A DNA stretch of 6,246 nucleotides from Thermoplasmata archaeon (GTDB lineage Archaea; Thermoplasmatota; Thermoplasmata; Thermoplasmatales; Thermoplasmataceae). Under the pieces are notes generated by a model. The model saw nothing but the letters and a program-made list of their open reading frames with translations, did no database searches and was not told the DNA's origin. The translations under genes were made by a program, and so were the position numbers. Positions 5,393-6,246 of this stretch are shown here, piece by piece; position 1 is the stretch's first letter, and each line of letters starts with the position of its first letter. Location of the stretch: positions 1 through 6,246 of the forward strand of contig JAKAYH010000144.1 of the NCBI GenBank assembly GCA_021826835.1. The letters run 5' to 3'.

Positions 5393-6246
5393 ATACCACT
5401 CAACTCCTTCCATTGTTTTTGGATATTTTCTCAAATCTATATGGTTGGATTCCTTAGACAGATATCTCCATAAAATTGAAAAAATCCCTCTTCTGCTTCT
5501 ATTGGTCTCAATAATTACTCTGGACAGTGAACTCTCCGATCTGTCAATTGTAGATACATTGAATATGAGCTCCAGCTCTCTTTTCACTGCATTGAGTCTA
5601 TCTATCCTCACCCTGTCCATCTCGAGATTCACGACCCAGCTAGGAGCATTATCCCATTCGAACATAGGATAAAAAATTCTCTTTGAAGATATAAGAGGGG
5701 TAAGTCTTACTTTCATTCCTGTCTTTATCACGAAGTCCAGTGTCGATCTAAGTCTGTAAAACTCGTCCATCTTATTTTTGTTGTTTGCTTTATTCCCAGG
5801 TTTAGAAGTTATTGCTACCATGTGATATCCAAGATCACTTTCTGATTTCTTTCCTATTCTGAAAACCACTTTTTCCTCTCCTGTAGGAGTCACAGCATTA
5901 TCGAATGAAAAGTTGCTCCTATTATTTAATGCATCTTTAAGGGACTCCACTATTTGGTCCGGTTTTACCGGTACATAATAATCTCCCATGTATACGTGTG
6001 CACAGAGAGCTTCTTTCAGTTTTCCGATTTTTAAGGACCTCAATTCATTTTCCTTTATGCAGTATCCGCAAATCTTTCCGTTGAACTTGTTTTCATCATA
6101 TTTTAGAACTGTTATTTTCTTTCCGGTTCCTGCAGTAGGCTTGATACCAAATGCATTTTCCTCTTTTAATGGGTTTTTGGTAAATACCCCACAGTATATG
6201 CACATATCAGCTTTATCTGGAGGTTCCTGAATAAGCAGTTCTTTTC
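4976..6246 (-). CDS. cas10d: Cas10d (Csc3), type I-D large subunit, C-terminal part (5' end beyond window)
   Basis: Cas10d is the signature large subunit of type I-D: it recognises the PAM region and usually carries an N-terminal HD nuclease. Here 422 codons are visible up to the TGA at 4976-4978. The frame is open to position 6246 (reading KELLIQEPPDKAD before the Met at 6205), so that Met is almost certainly internal and the HD domain lies outside the window. A zinc-ribbon-like Cys pattern is present: Cys15 and Cys18 (CIYC), Cys59 and Cys62 (CGYC). A palm-like alpha/beta region follows, roughly 90-240 (for example EEKVVFRIG and GYHMVAITS). The rest is a helical bundle resembling the Cas10 D4/Cas11 region. 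No GGDD cyclase motif is seen, as expected for Cas10d. The identification rests on gene order with csc2/csc1, the zinc site and the domain layout; sequence conservation in this family is low. Confidence 0.88.
   Translation of the reverse strand, partial: KELLIQEPPDKADMCIYCGVFTKNPLKEENAFGIKPTAGTGKKITVLKYDENKFNGKICGYCIKENELRSLKIGKLKEALCAHVYMGDYYVPVKPDQIVESLKDALNNRSNFSFDNAVTPTGEEKVVFRIGKKSESDLGYHMVAITSKPGNKANNKNKMDEFYRLRSTLDFVIKTGMKVRLTPLISSKRIFYPMFEWDNAPSWVVNLEMDRVRIDRLNAVKRELELIFNVSTIDRSESSLSRVIIETNRSRRGIFSILWRYLSKESNHIDLRKYPKTMEGVEWYMEEFKKELNKERMDKVVDEACGISRNGPKSNNDNTWMLRESMKLYIKYLNHDDEDLKEKIAGTIWIYASRESKYPGKEAKQHCVGFAEAFVGLMRSEFKNKMPANDRRKDLIYQFALMYNIEKWRRIQNEKKEGEEND
4989..4995 (-). promoter_or_regulatory. 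Ribosome binding site of csc2, inside the cas10d 3' end
   Basis: On the minus strand AAGGTGA, 5 nt before the ATG at 4983, is a strong Shine-Dalgarno match. The same bases encode part of the acidic Cas10d C-terminus (KKEGEEND). It settles the csc2 start at 4983. Confidence 0.8.

Noticed and set aside
5256..5672. A 138-codon open frame on the plus strand opposite cas10d
   Set aside because: It is fully antisense to a well-supported coding region, has low-complexity Ser/Leu-rich translation and no recognisable domain; it is a frame shadow.
5988..6230. An 80-codon plus-strand open frame opposite the Cas10d zinc-ribbon region
   Set aside because: Antisense to the conserved Cys motifs, with no recognisable product.
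1..6246. A CRISPR array, leader or transposon inside the window
   Set aside because: Coding genes fill the window almost without gaps, and no regularly spaced repeats, inverted ends or transposase frame are visible.
3234..6246. Assignment to type I-A, I-B or III instead of I-D
   Set aside because: The Csc2 signature blocks, the Csc1-like neighbour, a Cas10-like subunit without GGDD and a stand-alone Cas3' helicase together fit only I-D; the I-B-like look of Cas1 is normal for I-D loci.

Overview
The window holds the back part of a type I-D CRISPR-Cas operon. All genes are on the minus strand, so they are transcribed from position 6246 towards 1. In order of transcription they are: cas10d/csc3 (large subunit, 5' end beyond the window), csc2 (Cas7-type backbone), csc1 (Cas5-type subunit), cas3' (stand-alone DExH helicase without a nuclease domain), cas4 (RecB-like Fe-S nuclease) and cas1 (integrase, 3' end beyond the window). 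The cas1 gene runs off the left edge and cas10d off the right edge, so both are partial because of the window, not because they are broken.

Working model (established for the families, inferred for this locus): Cas10d, Csc2 and Csc1 form the crRNA-guided surveillance complex. The HD nuclease of type I-D sits in the N-terminus of Cas10d, outside this window, and the separate Cas3' helicase supplies unwinding. Cas4 and Cas1, presumably with a Cas2 just past position 1, acquire new spacers. No cas6 is seen between csc1 and cas4, a place where many I-D loci carry it; cas3' lies there instead. No CRISPR repeats, tRNA, rRNA or mobile element is visible.

The operon is extremely compact. Overlaps are 8 bp (cas10d/csc2), 26 bp (csc2/csc1), 26 bp (cas3'/cas4) and 4 bp (cas4/cas1), and strong Shine-Dalgarno sequences are written inside the 3' ends of the upstream genes. 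The one apparent gap, csc1 to cas3', closes to 13 bp if cas3' starts at an ATT codon placed 6 nt after a strong ribosome binding site. That start also restores a normal helicase N-terminus. The 3' end of cas10d has two candidate internal starts that could yield a separate Cas11d-like small subunit, as shown for other I-D systems.

Organism: the DNA is AT-rich, arginine is mostly AGA/AGG, isoleucine ATA is common, and the proteins are lysine-rich. With an I-D locus and AGGTGA/GGAGG ribosome binding sites, this suggests an archaeon, perhaps a euryarchaeote such as a member of the Thermoplasmata. The lineage is a guess; the CRISPR subtype is well supported.
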